The notes under the pieces: model-generated | Told to the model about the DNA's origin: nothing | Databases searched by the model: none | Seen by the model: the letters and a program-made list of their open reading frames with translations, nothing else | Program-made: the position numbers and the translations under genes | NCBI RefSeq assembly: GCF_020520425.1 | Contig: NC_079492.1 | Location: 139,690,361-139,754,360, forward strand | Reading direction: 5' to 3' | Origin: Spinacia oleracea | Lineage: Eukaryota; Streptophyta; Magnoliopsida; Caryophyllales; Amaranthaceae | DNA: 64,000 bases | In this document: positions 12,786-24,765 of the stretch, one piece after another | How positions within the stretch are numbered: position 1 is the first letter of the stretch | Layout: every line of letters begins with the position of its first letter

Positions 12786-14765
12786 TCAGTGGAGGGCAGC
12801 AGCAACATTGGGGTCACTCTTACGAGCAAGCTTCGACCACTCAGTGTGGTAAGAGCCAGGGAGATCAACCCTCTCATAGGTATGAGCGCCAAAGTAGTCC
12901 CTCTGAGCTTGAACAAGGTTAGCTGGAAGTCTGGCACGCCTGTAAGTATCGAAATAAGCAAGACTGGCGCACATTCCAGGTGTACTTATCCCAGCAGAGA
13001 CTGCCAAACCCACAACCCTTCTCCAAGCTGCTTGCCTCTGTACCATCTCCTTAGCAAACTCAGGATCAACCACCAAACTAGCTAAGTTGGGGTTCCTCTG
13101 ATATGCCTGCTTAATGCTGTCCAAGAAAACTGCCCTAATAATACACCCACCTTTCCAAATCCTCGCCAACTCCCCTAAATTCAAATCCCAACCCATCTCA
13201 GCACTCTTCGCCCTCAATAAATTCATCCCTTGAGCATAACTACAGATCTTTGAAGCATACAACGCTTGCCTCACATCATCAATCAACCTCTTCTTATCAA
13301 CCCCACCTCTAATCGCATTAACCTCTTCCTTCATCCCTGCAGCTTCCAATATCTTGGCTGCATTTTCTCTCTCCTCTTTCAACCCACTTAGATACCTGCA
13401 AAGCAATGTAGTATCAAATCAATAAGCAAGCAATATACATACGGTATCCACACAATACAGTTTCGTGCAGTATAATCAGACAATTATATCATGCATCCAC
13501 ACATACCAAGGATGTCAACATCCACATTCCATCAACATTCAATAACTAGAATCAGATACACATGCAAATATCCAAAGGACACCCAAAGTCAAATTCAACT
13601 TCCATATCATAAACACCTTCATGAATAGTCTGTCACATCATCCAAATCCTTCATAATTCAACACAAGACATGATATCACTAAGAAAACCATATCAGTTGC
13701 CTTTCCATCACCAATTAAACCAAGTGCATATCAGAGCATCCATGAGGGTGTAACTTTACACTCCTTACTTCGTGTATGACAATTACAAAAGGCAGATAGT
13801 ATCTAACATCAGTTTCACACAAAACATCATATACAGAGAAATAAACAGATGCATATAAGATTATAAACATCGAAAACAATTGAATTCAGGTAATACCTGC
13901 AATCCAAAGAAGCAGCAATGGTAGGAGCAGCAACAGAGAGTTCAGCAGCTTGTTGAACAGTCCATTTGCCAGTACCTTTCATCCCAGTCTTATCCAAAAT
14001 CTTATCAACCAAACCTCCATCCGCTAAATCATCCTTCACCTTAAAGATATCCGCAGTAATCTCAACCAAAAAGCTCTCAAGCTCACTCTTATTCCACTCA
14101 TCAAAAATCTGACCCAATTCCTCATTGCTCAATCCACCCACATTCTTCAACACATCATAAGCCTCCGAAATCAGCTGCATATCACCATACTCAATCCCAT
14201 TGTGCACCATCTTCACGAAATTCCCGGACCCACCTTCTCCGATGTATGTAACACAAGGCCCATCATCGACTTGAGCAGCAACCTTCTTCAAAATGTGTTG
14301 GATATTGTCGTACGCCTGGAAATCTCCGCCGGGCATGAGCGAGGGGCCAAAACGAGCGCCTTCTTCGCCACCAGAGACGCCCATACCGAGGTAGAGGAGG
14401 CCGTTGGAGTGAGCGTCAGATAAACGACGCTCTGTGTTTTGGTACCACTCGTTACCTCCGTCGATGATAGTGTCACCAGGTTCCATAAAGGAGGCAAGAG
14501 AAGCGATAGTTTGATCAACGGGGGAGCCGGCTTTGACGAGGATAACGATGGATCTGGGGCGTTCTATGGAGAGGACGAAATCGCGAGGAGTGTAGTGGCC
14601 AGAGAGCGGGAGATCGCCTTCTGACTTGGCGCGGTCTAGGGTTTCATCGACCTTGGAGGCTGTGCGATTGTAGACGGAAATAGGGAAGCCTTTCTCGGCG
14701 ATGTTGAGGGCGAGGTTTTGGCCCATTACGGCGAGGCCGACGAGACCGATTTGAGAAGCCGCCAT
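12786..14765 (-). CDS. PGD: 6-phosphogluconate dehydrogenase, decarboxylating, cytosolic type
   Basis: Two exons, 14765-13897 and 13395-12786, join in frame (GAT TGC AG|G TAT CTA) to 493 codons, 492 aa, the usual size for the plant enzyme. It oxidatively decarboxylates 6-phosphogluconate to ribulose 5-phosphate, making NADPH in the oxidative pentose phosphate pathway. The N-terminal Rossmann motif GLAVMGQNLALN is at residues 10-21, the substrate-loop GVSGGEEGARFGPSLMPGG at 129-147, and the catalytic Lys185 and Glu192 lie in KMVHNGIEYGDMQ. There is no transit peptide before the dinucleotide fold and the C-terminus (AALH) is not a peroxisomal SKL-type signal, so a cytosolic location is inferred. 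The 5' leader (about 14766-14880) is rich in CT on the coding strand. The single 501-bp intron splits the coding region at residue 290. A decayed partial copy lies at 600-990. Confidence 0.95.
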
Positions 14766-14942
14766 TGTTGAGAAGAGAGAGAAAGTGGAGGAGGAAGAGT
14801 GTGGAAGGGGAGTTGGTGAGGAGAGAGAAAGAAGGGGAAGATGTATAAATGGAGGAGAGAGAAAGGACGGACTCGTCGAGGAAGTGAAGGGACAGTGACC
14901 TTACAGGGAGCGGAGATAGGGGGGAGGTTTGAAGGTAGGAGG

Positions 14943-15016
14943 AAGATTAATTAATTAAAAATTAAAATTAAAATTAAAATTAAAATTAAAATTAAAATTA
15001 AAATTAAAATTAAAGA
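14943..15016. repeat. AAATTA/AAAATT hexamer microsatellite
   Basis: About eleven nearly perfect copies of a 6-bp AT unit lie roughly 180 bp upstream of the 6PGDH start codon. Such repeats vary in length between individuals. The promoter-proximal position could affect spacing of upstream elements, which is inference. Confidence 0.9.
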
Positions 15017-17467
15017 AGAACGGAGTAGGAGATGATTAATAATTTTGTTAGCAAATTAATCTACTGCTCTATGATTGCTTTACGTAATCAATCAGCAGTG
15101 CACCACAATTAGAAATATGGAGTGTATTTCATTTTGGCCTTTTAGGATAGCAAGCAGCCTAAATCCTAATAGAAACTAGAAAGTCTTACAAGTTATATCT
15201 GGACTTGAGTCTTGAGGGGTAAGGAGCAGCGAAAGTTATCACTTATTTTAGCAAAGGTGGTTGTTGAAACTAATAAAAATAGCGGTTGATTTTGAGTTAT
15301 TTGGTATAAATAGTTGTTCAATGCTCTAAGACTCTAAGTCTAAGTAAATGGATTTGGATTCCTAGTCCTTTTATAGTCATATAGTCATATACTCATAGTC
15401 TCATACGGCGTAAAATGGAGTAGGAATGAACATTTCCTGAAATTTACTTGTATATGAAAAGCGTGTAAAACATAAACTTATGCTATGTTTAGGGTTATTG
15501 ACATAGTAAGAAACAAGGGTATGTATTAATTTCGATATTTTATGTTACAATGTCGTGTAAATATTAATCTAACACACGGAGTATATGGGTTATGATTCTT
15601 GTGAAGTGTAGAGTACTATAAAATATTGAATCATTGATGTTTGTGTTCGCAGTAAAATATACTTACTAATATGAATAAACTACGAGAGTATTAAATAAGA
15701 CTCACAATTGTCCAAATTTCTACTCCGTATGATTTTTATAGGTGAGAAAAAATACAAGAAACCGCTCTTCTCGTAATCAGGATTCTATGATAAAAGATAA
15801 TATTTCATACGTAGAACCTAGGCCCTAGCCGGAGGACTGTCCTAATCCAAGTTACCAAAAGCCATTTGATTAAGTAGTACTGTACTCTGCGTTGGAGTAG
15901 GATTTAGGAATGTGACTTTAGTCAATCAACATGGGTGGCGCCATCCACATGCTTAGTTGTATGCACAACTTGCATCATGGGCTCTCTATCTCAAAGAAAC
16001 GCCAAAACTGAGAGACAGGAATACACATTTGAATCATGAATCAACTCACAGTCGCACATTTTATTTATTTAAGTAGCTCCATAGACGAGACATCTTTTAT
16101 CTTTTCATTTTCAAAACGCTTTTGGTAGACGTTGTGGACTTTCCATTGCCCCAAAAGTTTTCATCAATAGCATCAGCATCAGCATCAGCTGTTCTTAGGG
16201 ATCACAAGTTCTAAGGGTATACGAGTAACTGTTTTTTCTTTTCCTTTTTGAGGAAAATGAGGACAATCGATCATAGTCACCTTCATTAAGAAAATATAGA
16301 TTCAATCAATCTAGTAATCTACCCAGGCCAGAATCACAATGTGGTCCCCGCCGAGAAAAAAACAGAATCATAAGTTGGTAAGTTGCAGAATCTTGTTTTC
16401 TTTTTTACTCAAAAAAAACGGAGTAACTCCGTAATCAGCTAGAGTACAGTTACCTAATCACTCTACGAGGCTGAGGGTCATACACACATCAATAACTACT
16501 CCGTAATCGTTAATATCAACATATTTACATAGTTAAGACAGACCTGAAGAAAATAGGAGACGTTTCGGGGAGACAGAAGTGTAAGGCTAAAAGATGGAGA
16601 CATACCAAGTATATATTACCAGATGTTCAATCCTATTCAACACATTGCTTAAAAAATGTTTGACCTCAATTTTCAGTTCTGAAAACTTCACTTCACTTCA
16701 CTTCAGACCTGGTTAGTTCAGTTTATAAAGAACACACCCAAAACGGGAAACAAAAAACATGAACTTCAACTCCATTTATACTTTAATTCATTTTCTAGCC
16801 ATCAGAGTCAAGAGCTAACTGCAACCTCGATAAAATTCCAGAACGAATGCACCCAAAACAGAAAACATCAACTTCAATTCAATTATTATAGCTAAATACA
16901 ATGTTCTCATCTCCTAGCCATCAAATTCAGGAATCAGGAGCTAACTGCAACCTCTGTAAAGTTTCATCACTAGACAACATATTACTCCGTACTCTACAAT
17001 GCACCATCAACTGTTTTATTGCCAACCTAAAAACACAGAAAAGTACGATAAAAAGAAAACGAGCATGCACAAAGCCCAAAATAGAGGAAGGCCTTGTGTT
17101 CAACAAATTAATGTTCCATATTTCCATTCACAGTTCAAAGACTATACGAAACTTACAAAAACTAATGAAGGAAAACAGCTTTCATCTGAAGCTGACATTT
17201 ATTTGATCCATGATCAGTGACCATAACCTAAGCAGGAAAAATAAGGAATTCAATAAGTCCGATTTGATGTATGTATGATCAACATTCAATAATACATAAA
17301 ACACTCATGTACTTTACTAATCAACATAATGTCTCTCAAATGGATAAATAGAATTTGTACTAGTCTCACAGCGGTAAACAAATTGCTGACTGTGGTCTGT
17401 GACCATATCCAAAATCGTAACAGCCGCAGTAACAAGGAACATACGAGTTTCTCCTGTTCACAGATCA
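15017..17467. other. Intergenic region and 3' flank of V-ATPase E gene
   Basis: No gene recognised. Exact copies of the 9-mer TACTCCGTA occur at 15721-15729, 16497-16505 and 16983-16991. The part nearest 17467 is expected to carry the 3' UTR of the V-ATPase subunit E gene. Short open frames here have no protein-like features. Confidence 0.6.
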
Positions 17468-20400
17468 TTATGCAGCGGCAACAGCAAAGAGCTGCTTGCG
17501 GATCTGCAATAGAAAAAACATACAGATAAATCGAGGAACATATTTCATTTCTGTTACCACTTTTGTGCAAGAAAAATGCATCATGACAGGACCATTAAGA
17601 ACTCAGGAAGAAGGGAAAATAGCCAGAAACACTTCATTTCTTTCCAAAAATCTACTCCTAGTTCCTACCATCCGGAGTTCATCACATACGGAGTACTATT
17701 TAGGTGTCTAAAAAAGTTGTCACTTTTCCTAAATCACAATGGTTTTATAGTACACGGGGTCTGAACATGGGATGATGACAGACATAACACGTCTATTACG
17801 CAGGGTTTTGTATTGCGCAACAGTACAAACATGTCGATTCTTGATTTTAAGGGGTTGTGACAATGTGACAAATAATTCCAGAAAAGGAGGTAGTTTCCGA
17901 GTAGTGTTGATTATGTATACGGACCAGTTACCCACCATGACAGACAGTGAAGCTCCACAAGCCATGGAACTGTTCACAATAGTTTGAGAATGAAAACTAC
18001 TCCGTACATCACAAGCACAAAGCATTACAGATAAGAGTGAAAGCATAAATCACCTGAGGAAGTTTCTTCCTGAATGCGACCTCCAATCTTGCATCAAGAG
18101 TGTTCTCAAACACAATTTTGCCATCTCGAGAAGCCAGAACGACACCTCCAGAGCTAGAAACAAGACGCAATACAATTACACCACTTGTGCAGTAATTATA
18201 CAAAATGCAATACAATTATGATAAAAAGTGATTTCAATCAAAAACTTTTCAGTGACAATTCGGCAACAAACCTACTTAAGTCTGCCTACAAATTTCAAAA
18301 TGAAGTAGCAACATCTTACACAGCCAAATCAACTTATTCCATCCCAGAGTTGAAATATTGTAAATGTAAACTTACCAATGAAGACCATGTTCCTTGTGAT
18401 GACTAGGACCAGCTGGGAGATGGATGCTGTCAACAATTATCTCAGGAGTGTGTACTTCTGCTTTCTCTGCATATTCTTCTTTAGCTGAATTAAGAACATG
18501 CTCCACCAGGTGCACATCATCCTCTCGGCAGCGCAACAAGACACCAGGTTCTCTCAATCTAAGCAAACTCTGGAAAAGGAATATTTTCACGGATCATTTC
18601 AGCCCGCACTATTTCAATTAAAAATAAACATTATAAATGTAGCTAAAAATCACAGACATTATCTTTTAACTGCCAACAATCACCTAGCTAAAGAAGTCAT
18701 CTACTTTATAATTAAGAAGCATTCAAGGGATATAACAGGAGATGACTTCATTACAGCTCAAGTACAAGTTCAACTAATCACTTTAGACAAGGAATTCCAT
18801 ATACCAGCAGAAAAGGACTGTGAAAAACTCATGGCCTATGTTACTCGGACTCCTCCTTTGACCTCAAGTACCCGTGTCGGATCCTCGACACTTGGACATG
18901 GGTATGGACACTCCGACACTTCATTTTGGTCTAAAATTAAGGAAATTTTCCTCAATTTAGCCGTGTCGGGCAGTTGGACACGTACCCGTATCCGACACTC
19001 ATACCCGAGTCTAAGTAACATAGCTCATGGCAGCAGACAGGGTATTCCATTCAAGTCAATAATACAAGACTAGACAGATGGAAAATATCAACTAACCTGA
19101 ACAACGAGCTCTTTCAAAAGCCTTTTATAATGATGATGGTCACCACTGACACGGAGCAGCTCTTTGGCTGCTTCTTCTTTCATGGAGTTAACTAAGTCGT
19201 CTTGCGCTTGAAGGACCTTGATCCGAGATGCATTCAGCTGCATGGAGTACTCTCTGCCAAACGAAGCAAATAAAAAAGTGTTAATTGGACTAGCAGTTTC
19301 CTCGGATAACAGCACTCCTGACTAAACTATGCTAATTCTGGTCATGCAGACTGCAACACATTATCAGCCTCTACCTCCATATTAAGCATGCACGCACATA
19401 CAAAAAAACCAGACATACTTTTGGTTACAACTGTACTATAATTATTGTTTACTTCTAATAAAAACATTTACTTCTTCTAACTACTCCCTCCGCAGTCCGC
19501 ACCACAATACATCTCACACTTGCCTTTTTCTAACAAAACTCCCATCACTTCTCCTCTGCGTCCTCTCTACATCCCCACCGTCCCTTACTTTTTCTCTATA
19601 TATCCATTATTCTAAATATCTGTACCAAAAAGCAAGTGTAATTGTATTTTAGATCATAATTGAATGGTAATTTCTTTCATGAGTGTACGTTTATCCGCTC
19701 AATTGATTGTTAACATTTGATAGTATATTATTTTACCAAAAAGTAACATATAGGATTACACAGCAAATGCAGCAGGGCGTATTTCACACAATTTACATCC
19801 TGGAAAAGGTAAAATAATGCTGATTGGAAATGACTCCTTAAACTAAATATCCCCATGTGAAGAACTAAGCAAATCACAAAATCCAGCACAATGATTTAAC
19901 CAATCAGTCAATCCACCAATCTCTAACTTGATCGATCCACAATTGACAAGAGAAATAAAAGGTGTAAGTCCAAAATTTTATCCAATCAAGCAAATTTTGA
20001 TCTAAAAATCTGACAGGTACTCCCAATCAAAGAAGAATCAGAATCCTAGAGGTTTATGAGCTGACATGTGACATCTTAATAAAAGATTCTAGTGCGTAAA
20101 GGGATTCTTCCGTTCTTCCTGTAAAATTATACAACATTAAAACAAACCTGACCTTGATCTTAAAGTCTAGTTGAAGGGAACTGATGCATTAGCAATCATA
20201 GATCGACGCAAGGATTTCAATCAAGAGACAAGATATAATATCACGCCAATGACTATTTCAGATGCATTTTGAGTCAAACTAATCCTAATACAGCGTCAAA
20301 AGCAATTTCCGCCCCTATTTTCTTCGATTATCACTGCGTTTCATCTGGATCAAAAATAAGTGATTTATGAGGCAATTGAATTCACTTGGATCATCAAAAC

Positions 20401-20948
20401 ACTATATACACCACGTTCACCCTAAACAATAGCCAAACTTATGCATCCATAGCCTTTAAACTAACCTAGCATCCATAATAGTCAATGCTTCCAATCATAT
20501 CACAAAAATCAAAGTTTAGCAATAGCATAGTCAAAGTAACAACCTGAAATTAAGCAGCGAATTAAACAATTCAATTGATAAACAGCAAGAAAAAAAATTA
20601 CATTTTCCGGCGAACTTGAACTTGCTTCTCCTTGCGCTCGTACTCTTGCCTGATCTTCTTCTTCTCCGCTTCAACTAACTGCAACTTCTCAATATTGAAC
20701 TCCTGCAAGCCAAAAATCAAAAAATCAACCGAATTCAATCAATCAATTTCTCCAATCACAAATAAAAATTTACAAATCAATAGGAAAAACTCTACAATTC
20801 TAAATCTCAATTAACAAAAAAATCAAGCAGAAATCATGAGATTTACCTCTTCAGCAGCGACGGAGATCTCGTTAGCTTTCTCCTCCGCTTCTTGGCGGAT
20901 GAATCTAACCATCTGCTGGATCTGCTTCTGAACATCGGTGTCATTCAT
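17468..20948 (-). CDS. VATE: V-type proton ATPase subunit E
   Basis: Six exons on the minus strand (20948-20847, 20702-20602, 19253-19097, 18569-18376, 18153-18054, 17503-17468) join to 230 codons, 229 aa, the usual plant length. Every intron is GT-AG and phases match. Subunit E forms the peripheral stalk (with G) that holds the V1 catalytic head of the vacuolar/endomembrane proton pump. Readable hallmarks are the N-terminus MNDTDVQKQIQQMVRFIRQE, a long charged coiled coil in exons 1-3 (EAEKKKIRQEYERKEKQ), then the globular part with GVLLRCREDD and ASRDGKIVFENTLDARL, ending LFAVAAA. The start is the first ATG of the obvious family N-terminus. Intron 3 carries a MITE at 18836-19023. A 9-mer TACTCCGTA lies in intron 5 at 17998-18006. 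Confidence 0.96.
18836..19023. mobile_element. hAT-type MITE in V-ATPase E intron 3
   Basis: A 188-bp element has terminal inverted repeats starting CTATGTTACTCGGACTC and ending GAGTCTAAGTAACATAG. It is flanked by a perfect 8-bp target duplication, CTCATGGC (18828-18835 and 19024-19031). Eight base pairs is the hAT hallmark. There is no transposase, and it sits inside an intron well away from the splice sites. Confidence 0.88.
19491..19540. mobile_element. Single Stowaway-like end (truncated MITE)
   Basis: TACTCCCTCCGCAGTCCGCA near 19491 has the typical Stowaway terminal motif, but I find no matching inverted end downstream within the same intron (intron 2 of the V-ATPase E gene). It is probably a decayed or truncated copy. 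Confidence 0.45.
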
Positions 20949-21462
20949 CTTCGGATCTGTTGAATTTTTCTCTCTCCTACTTCGATTCGGTGAGAGAGGA
21001 AGATGAAGATCAGTTCTCCTTCAAAGTGTCGATGAATGATTTCTCTTCTCTCTGGTAGTAAATTATTGGGGGAGAGTTTGTGAGTCGGACAAATACTGGT
21101 GATAAGAAATTTGCTGGAGAGAGAAAACGGAAAAAATAAAAATAAAAATAAAATAATGAGAAATTGGGTAAAAGAGTGAGCTGGCACGTTGGGGAATATT
21201 CACGAGGGTGTTTGCTGTTGTAATCTGGGTAAGTGGTTAAAACTTTAAAATATAAAAGGAAACTCACATGAAATTTCAGGCTTTTTGGCTTTATCAATCT
21301 ACCTTCTTCGCTTGGACTTCTGTTTGTGTTTGATCAGGGAGGTGTCACAGTGTTAATTACTTAATTTTAATACAAACTTTTGTATAAGGCGGTACAAACT
21401 CGTGAGATGTTTAATTATTGAGTGTTTAAGGATAATAACGTTTAAAAAAATTAAAAAAAATG
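20949..21462. promoter_or_regulatory. Upstream region of V-ATPase E gene
   Basis: This stretch precedes the V-ATPase E start codon on the minus strand. The first 150 bp are CT-rich on the coding strand, as in plant 5' leaders. I see no clear TATA box, and no separate gene. Confidence 0.4.
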
Positions 21463-21797
21463 CTCCCTCCGACCCTCCGTCTCGGAATAATCGCACTCAC
21501 TTTCCTTATAAAGTCGTACCGGAATACTTATATTGTTTCTATAAATGACATATGTTTCTAATTTTATATTGTTTCTCTCACTTATCTAAGGTCACACTTG
21601 TATTCCTAACCTCTAAAAAACATCCAAAAAAAAATCACCCCACCCCCCACCACCATCAAAAAGTTGATGCATCTCCCACTAACTATATTAAAAAAAATAC
21701 TCAATATTAACTACCATCTAATTAAATAATAAGTCAATTAAATTGTCATAAATGATGTGACGGTCAAACCGGTGCAAGTATTCCGAGACGGAGGTAG
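21463..21797. mobile_element. Stowaway-like MITE
   Basis: The left end CTCCCTCCGACCCTCCGTCTC and the right end (reverse complement CTACCTCCGTCTCGGAATA) form terminal inverted repeats. TA follows the right end. There is no coding potential. The left end has an internal partial duplication of CCTCCG, and the left TA is not preserved (TG). Confidence 0.8.
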
Positions 21798-22214
21798 TAT
21801 ACAATAAAAGTTAGGATAATCTTCTCTCAACATTGTATCCTAACTTATCTAAAGATATAAAATAAGAAAATTTATTATCTACGTATGGGACAACACAAAT
21901 TCTTATTTACATGGGGTGTACGATAAATATTGTACACCGAAATTATAGTTGACGTAAAATGCTTAAAAGTTACCTTTATATATGTAAAAGTTATCTATTT
22001 TTTTAGTGATAAGTTTTTTCATTTTAATAAAAAATATTTCTTCAAAATCAGATAATGTATAAAATTAATCATTTAACACTTTAAAATGCTTATCTGTCAA
22101 TTTTCAGAAAGATCGACTATCATAATTATTCAATAGTAATTGTTTGACACATGTATCTTCCACGGGCAATGACTTTATCACTGTAAAATATTTATGATCA
22201 ATAAATTATCACCT
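21798..22214. other. AT-rich stretch without features
   Basis: I see no gene, repeat or regulatory structure here beyond high AT content. Confidence 0.5.
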
Positions 22215-23540
22215 TCAATGAAAACATGTCGTATATTTTTTTTCGATGGCTAATATAAGACCATTATGAAGAGCTATTGCTTCAGCAAGAAGTGTAGAGG
22301 AGGTTCCTAGATTATACGTTCGACTAACAACATTATTTCCTAGGTGGTCCATAATTACTACACCAGTTGTTCCAGAGTTGTTACGCACTGACTCATCAAA
22401 GTTAATTTTCACAATACTAGGGGTCGGAGGTGTCCAAGCAACTTTCATGATACATAGAGACTTCAAAGCAGTATTATTATTAGTGTTATCATCTAATGAA
22501 TCAAGATATGTACGCATATTCCATTCAGTAAAGATCCTAAAAGCTCTACTACATATTCCTGACGATGAGACAGGAGATTGTCTGAAAATGTGAGCATTAC
22601 GTGTTTACCAAATACTCCAAATAAAAGTTATGATATTTTTATCCAGTGAGATTACGTTATTATAGAGTTCACGGAAAAGAGTAAGGACAGATCAAAGAAG
22701 CTAGCTTGAAGATTAGTGCCAAGCCATTGAACTGAGGCGTTTGTATCCCAATATTCTCTAACAATGGGACAATGCAGAAATAAATGGTTGCGTTTCTCTT
22801 GAAGTAGCATAGAAAGGGCAACTATTATGAATGTTAATATGACGATATATAGGACAAATTATCCCGGGTAGGGAGACCTTTATGCAGTAATTACCAAACA
22901 AAAACTTTAATTTTGGGGAAGTATATCTAGCTTCCATATCCAAGAAAAATCTCATTTAGAGGGTGAATAAAAATTACGGGCTAGTCATTTAGTAGATTTA
23001 ATCGTAAAATCACCATTACTAGAAAAACCCCAACAAGTTTCACATGGTAAATCATTTACTGGTAAAGAAATTTCTTTGATAGTTTGCACAACAAAAGGTG
23101 GCAAGAGCAAAGATAGGGCATGAATATCCCAAGTTCGGTCATTTGTGATTAAATGATCGATTGTAAGATCCAGATTTTGGATTATTGAAATATCTAAGTT
23201 CAAATAGTTGACTAAATTGGTAGAAAAACACCAATTGTCGAGCTAGAAGAGGACATTAGATCCCTAGCTTATTTTCCACCCGAGCCCCTTGAGAAGAAGG
23301 AATTTGGAGAATTTTTGTTCCAAATCCAAGAGTCCTTTGCCTGAGGTTTACATTCAAAAAAGGTATTATGTTGCAAATATTTGGCATGGATAGTCTGAAC
23401 CCATAAATTATTATGATAAGAGATTATCTTACAACTTAACTTTTCCAAGAAAGCAGAGTTAATGGCTTTCGTTTTTCGCCCAAATTTATAGAACCCTAAT
23501 TGGAGCGGACTAAAATTCAATTGGAGCAACAGTAGGATTC
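22215..23540 (-). pseudogene. LINE-type non-LTR retrotransposon remnant (3' part of ORF2)
   Basis: The minus strand carries, in order and with frameshifts: a segment typical of the region after the reverse transcriptase (AINSAFLEKLSCKIISYHNN, 23529-23269), a linker (23203-22985), a zf-RVT-like piece (SPKLKFLFGNYCIKVSLPGI, 22955-22758), and a plant RNase H-like domain (WTPPTPSIVKINFDESVRNN, GVVIMDHLGN; 22517-22215). This is the usual domain order of plant L1-type elements. No catalytic RT core or first ORF remains. It is 5'-truncated and dead. Confidence 0.8.
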
Positions 23541-23699
23541 AATTCCAGATTTGCAATTCTGAGAAGATTAAATTAGTCAGAAAATTGAAATTAAATGAAT
23601 CCATCATCTGAATCCCTCTTTTATTTGAATAAATCAATCAGAAAATTGAAATCAAATTGAAAAGGGGTAAATTACGATTGGAATTGTAAAATACTCACC

Positions 23700-23813
23700 A
23701 TTATTGTTTTGGAAACTTCTACTTTCTGGATTCGCAGCCGGAGTATCCTGGAAAGGAAAAATCGACCGAGCTTGAGTGACGTTGTGTTGAATTTCTGAGT
23801 AGGCGGAAGCCAT
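23700..23813 (-). pseudogene. Orphan first exon of an unknown gene, cut off next to the LINE remnant
   Basis: The minus strand has a CT-rich leader (about 23890-23814), an ATG at 23813 and an open frame MASAYSEIQHNVTQARSIFP followed by FQDTPAANPESRSF. It ends at a good splice donor (AATG|GTGAGTATT, about 23700). About 160 bp further on the LINE remnant begins and no second exon is found. The leader, start and donor all look like a real plant gene. I do not recognise the protein. Either the next exon lies far away beyond the LINE, or the gene was truncated. Confidence 0.45.
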
Positions 23814-24020
23814 TGAAGAGCAGATTCGAAAGGATTGAGAGAGAAAGGGAGATGGAGTTGATAGTGAACGGACGTGTGTTCTGGGTAATTTTAGGGCTTG
23901 GAATCAAAGTGGTTTAATTAGGGGGAGGGTATTACCGTCTTTTTTTTGGGGACACGAAAAGTTAATTTATTATTTTAACCTCAGCTGTTCCTTTATATAA
24001 TAGAGATAATAGAGGTTTAT

Positions 24021-24520
24021 TTATTTATTTTTAAGTATGTAACTTTTTAAAACCTTTGCAACAAAGCCAGTGTTGTTAACTTCTCTCCAACAATAACCCT
24101 TCAAGCTATGAACATAAATTTTACTACTACAACTGAACATAATACCCTTGTAATCGTCGTTTCTGTTATCGAAGATTTTGTTAAATCCTTGATCTTGACG
24201 CAAGAAAAAAACCCAACGTGATCTTGATTTTGTTATCGTTGCAAGACCCTACCTAAGAGTCCCAACGTGATGTTGGAGGCAAAGGTAATGCGACGACTGG
24301 TGAAGATTCAGTGAGAGAGGCCAAATCTACCGAGTTTATTGATTCGGATGTAGAGTTTATTCTTAAAGTCGGACGATTGAGAATGACGGGAGTGAAAATT
24401 GGTAAATTCGCGATTAAAAATTAGGGTTTGATAGTATTTGGAAACATATTTGAAATGAACCAGTGATTTAATTTGTAATTTTGTCAGGATTTCAGTGACG
24501 ATTATGTATGTGGGAACTTT
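24021..24520 (-). pseudogene. F-box gene remnant
   Basis: A minus-strand frame from about 24520 reads VPTYIIVTEILTKLQIKSLV with downstream residues YVSKYYQTLIFNREF, an F-box motif plus the usual following segment. It stops at 24308. Near 24110 another short frame reads SSKIYVHSLKGYCWREVNN, typical of the F-box-associated domain. The central part is missing. The gene is internally deleted and non-functional. It lies head-to-head with the F-box/DUF295 gene at 24766, suggesting a small local F-box cluster. Confidence 0.65.
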
Positions 24521-24658
24521 GCCCATCCTGGCTTGTGTCCGTCTATTGAGAAACACAAAATACGGAGTATTATGTTAGAATAAGGTTCATATTAGGAATA
24601 TAGTATCGTAACAACTAATAAGTATTTGGTTAGGAGTCCATCGATCTGTGGGTATTTG

Positions 24659-24666
24659 TATAAATA
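24659..24666 (+). promoter_or_regulatory. TATA box of the F-box/DUF295 gene
   Basis: TATAAATA lies about 100 bp upstream of the start codon at 24766, at a sensible distance for a plant core promoter with a short 5' leader. Confidence 0.6.
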
Positions 24667-24765
24667 GCTAACGATAGTTAATGAGAACACCCATTAACCT
24701 CTCAAAAGAAAAGAAGAATAAGACACCAATTAAGCTAATCAAAGCTATTAATTAGGATAACAACA

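Noticed and set aside
14202-14624. Plus-strand and alternative-frame ORFs across the 6PGDH first exon
   Set aside because: They are shadow frames of the highly conserved 6PGDH coding sequence on the minus strand.
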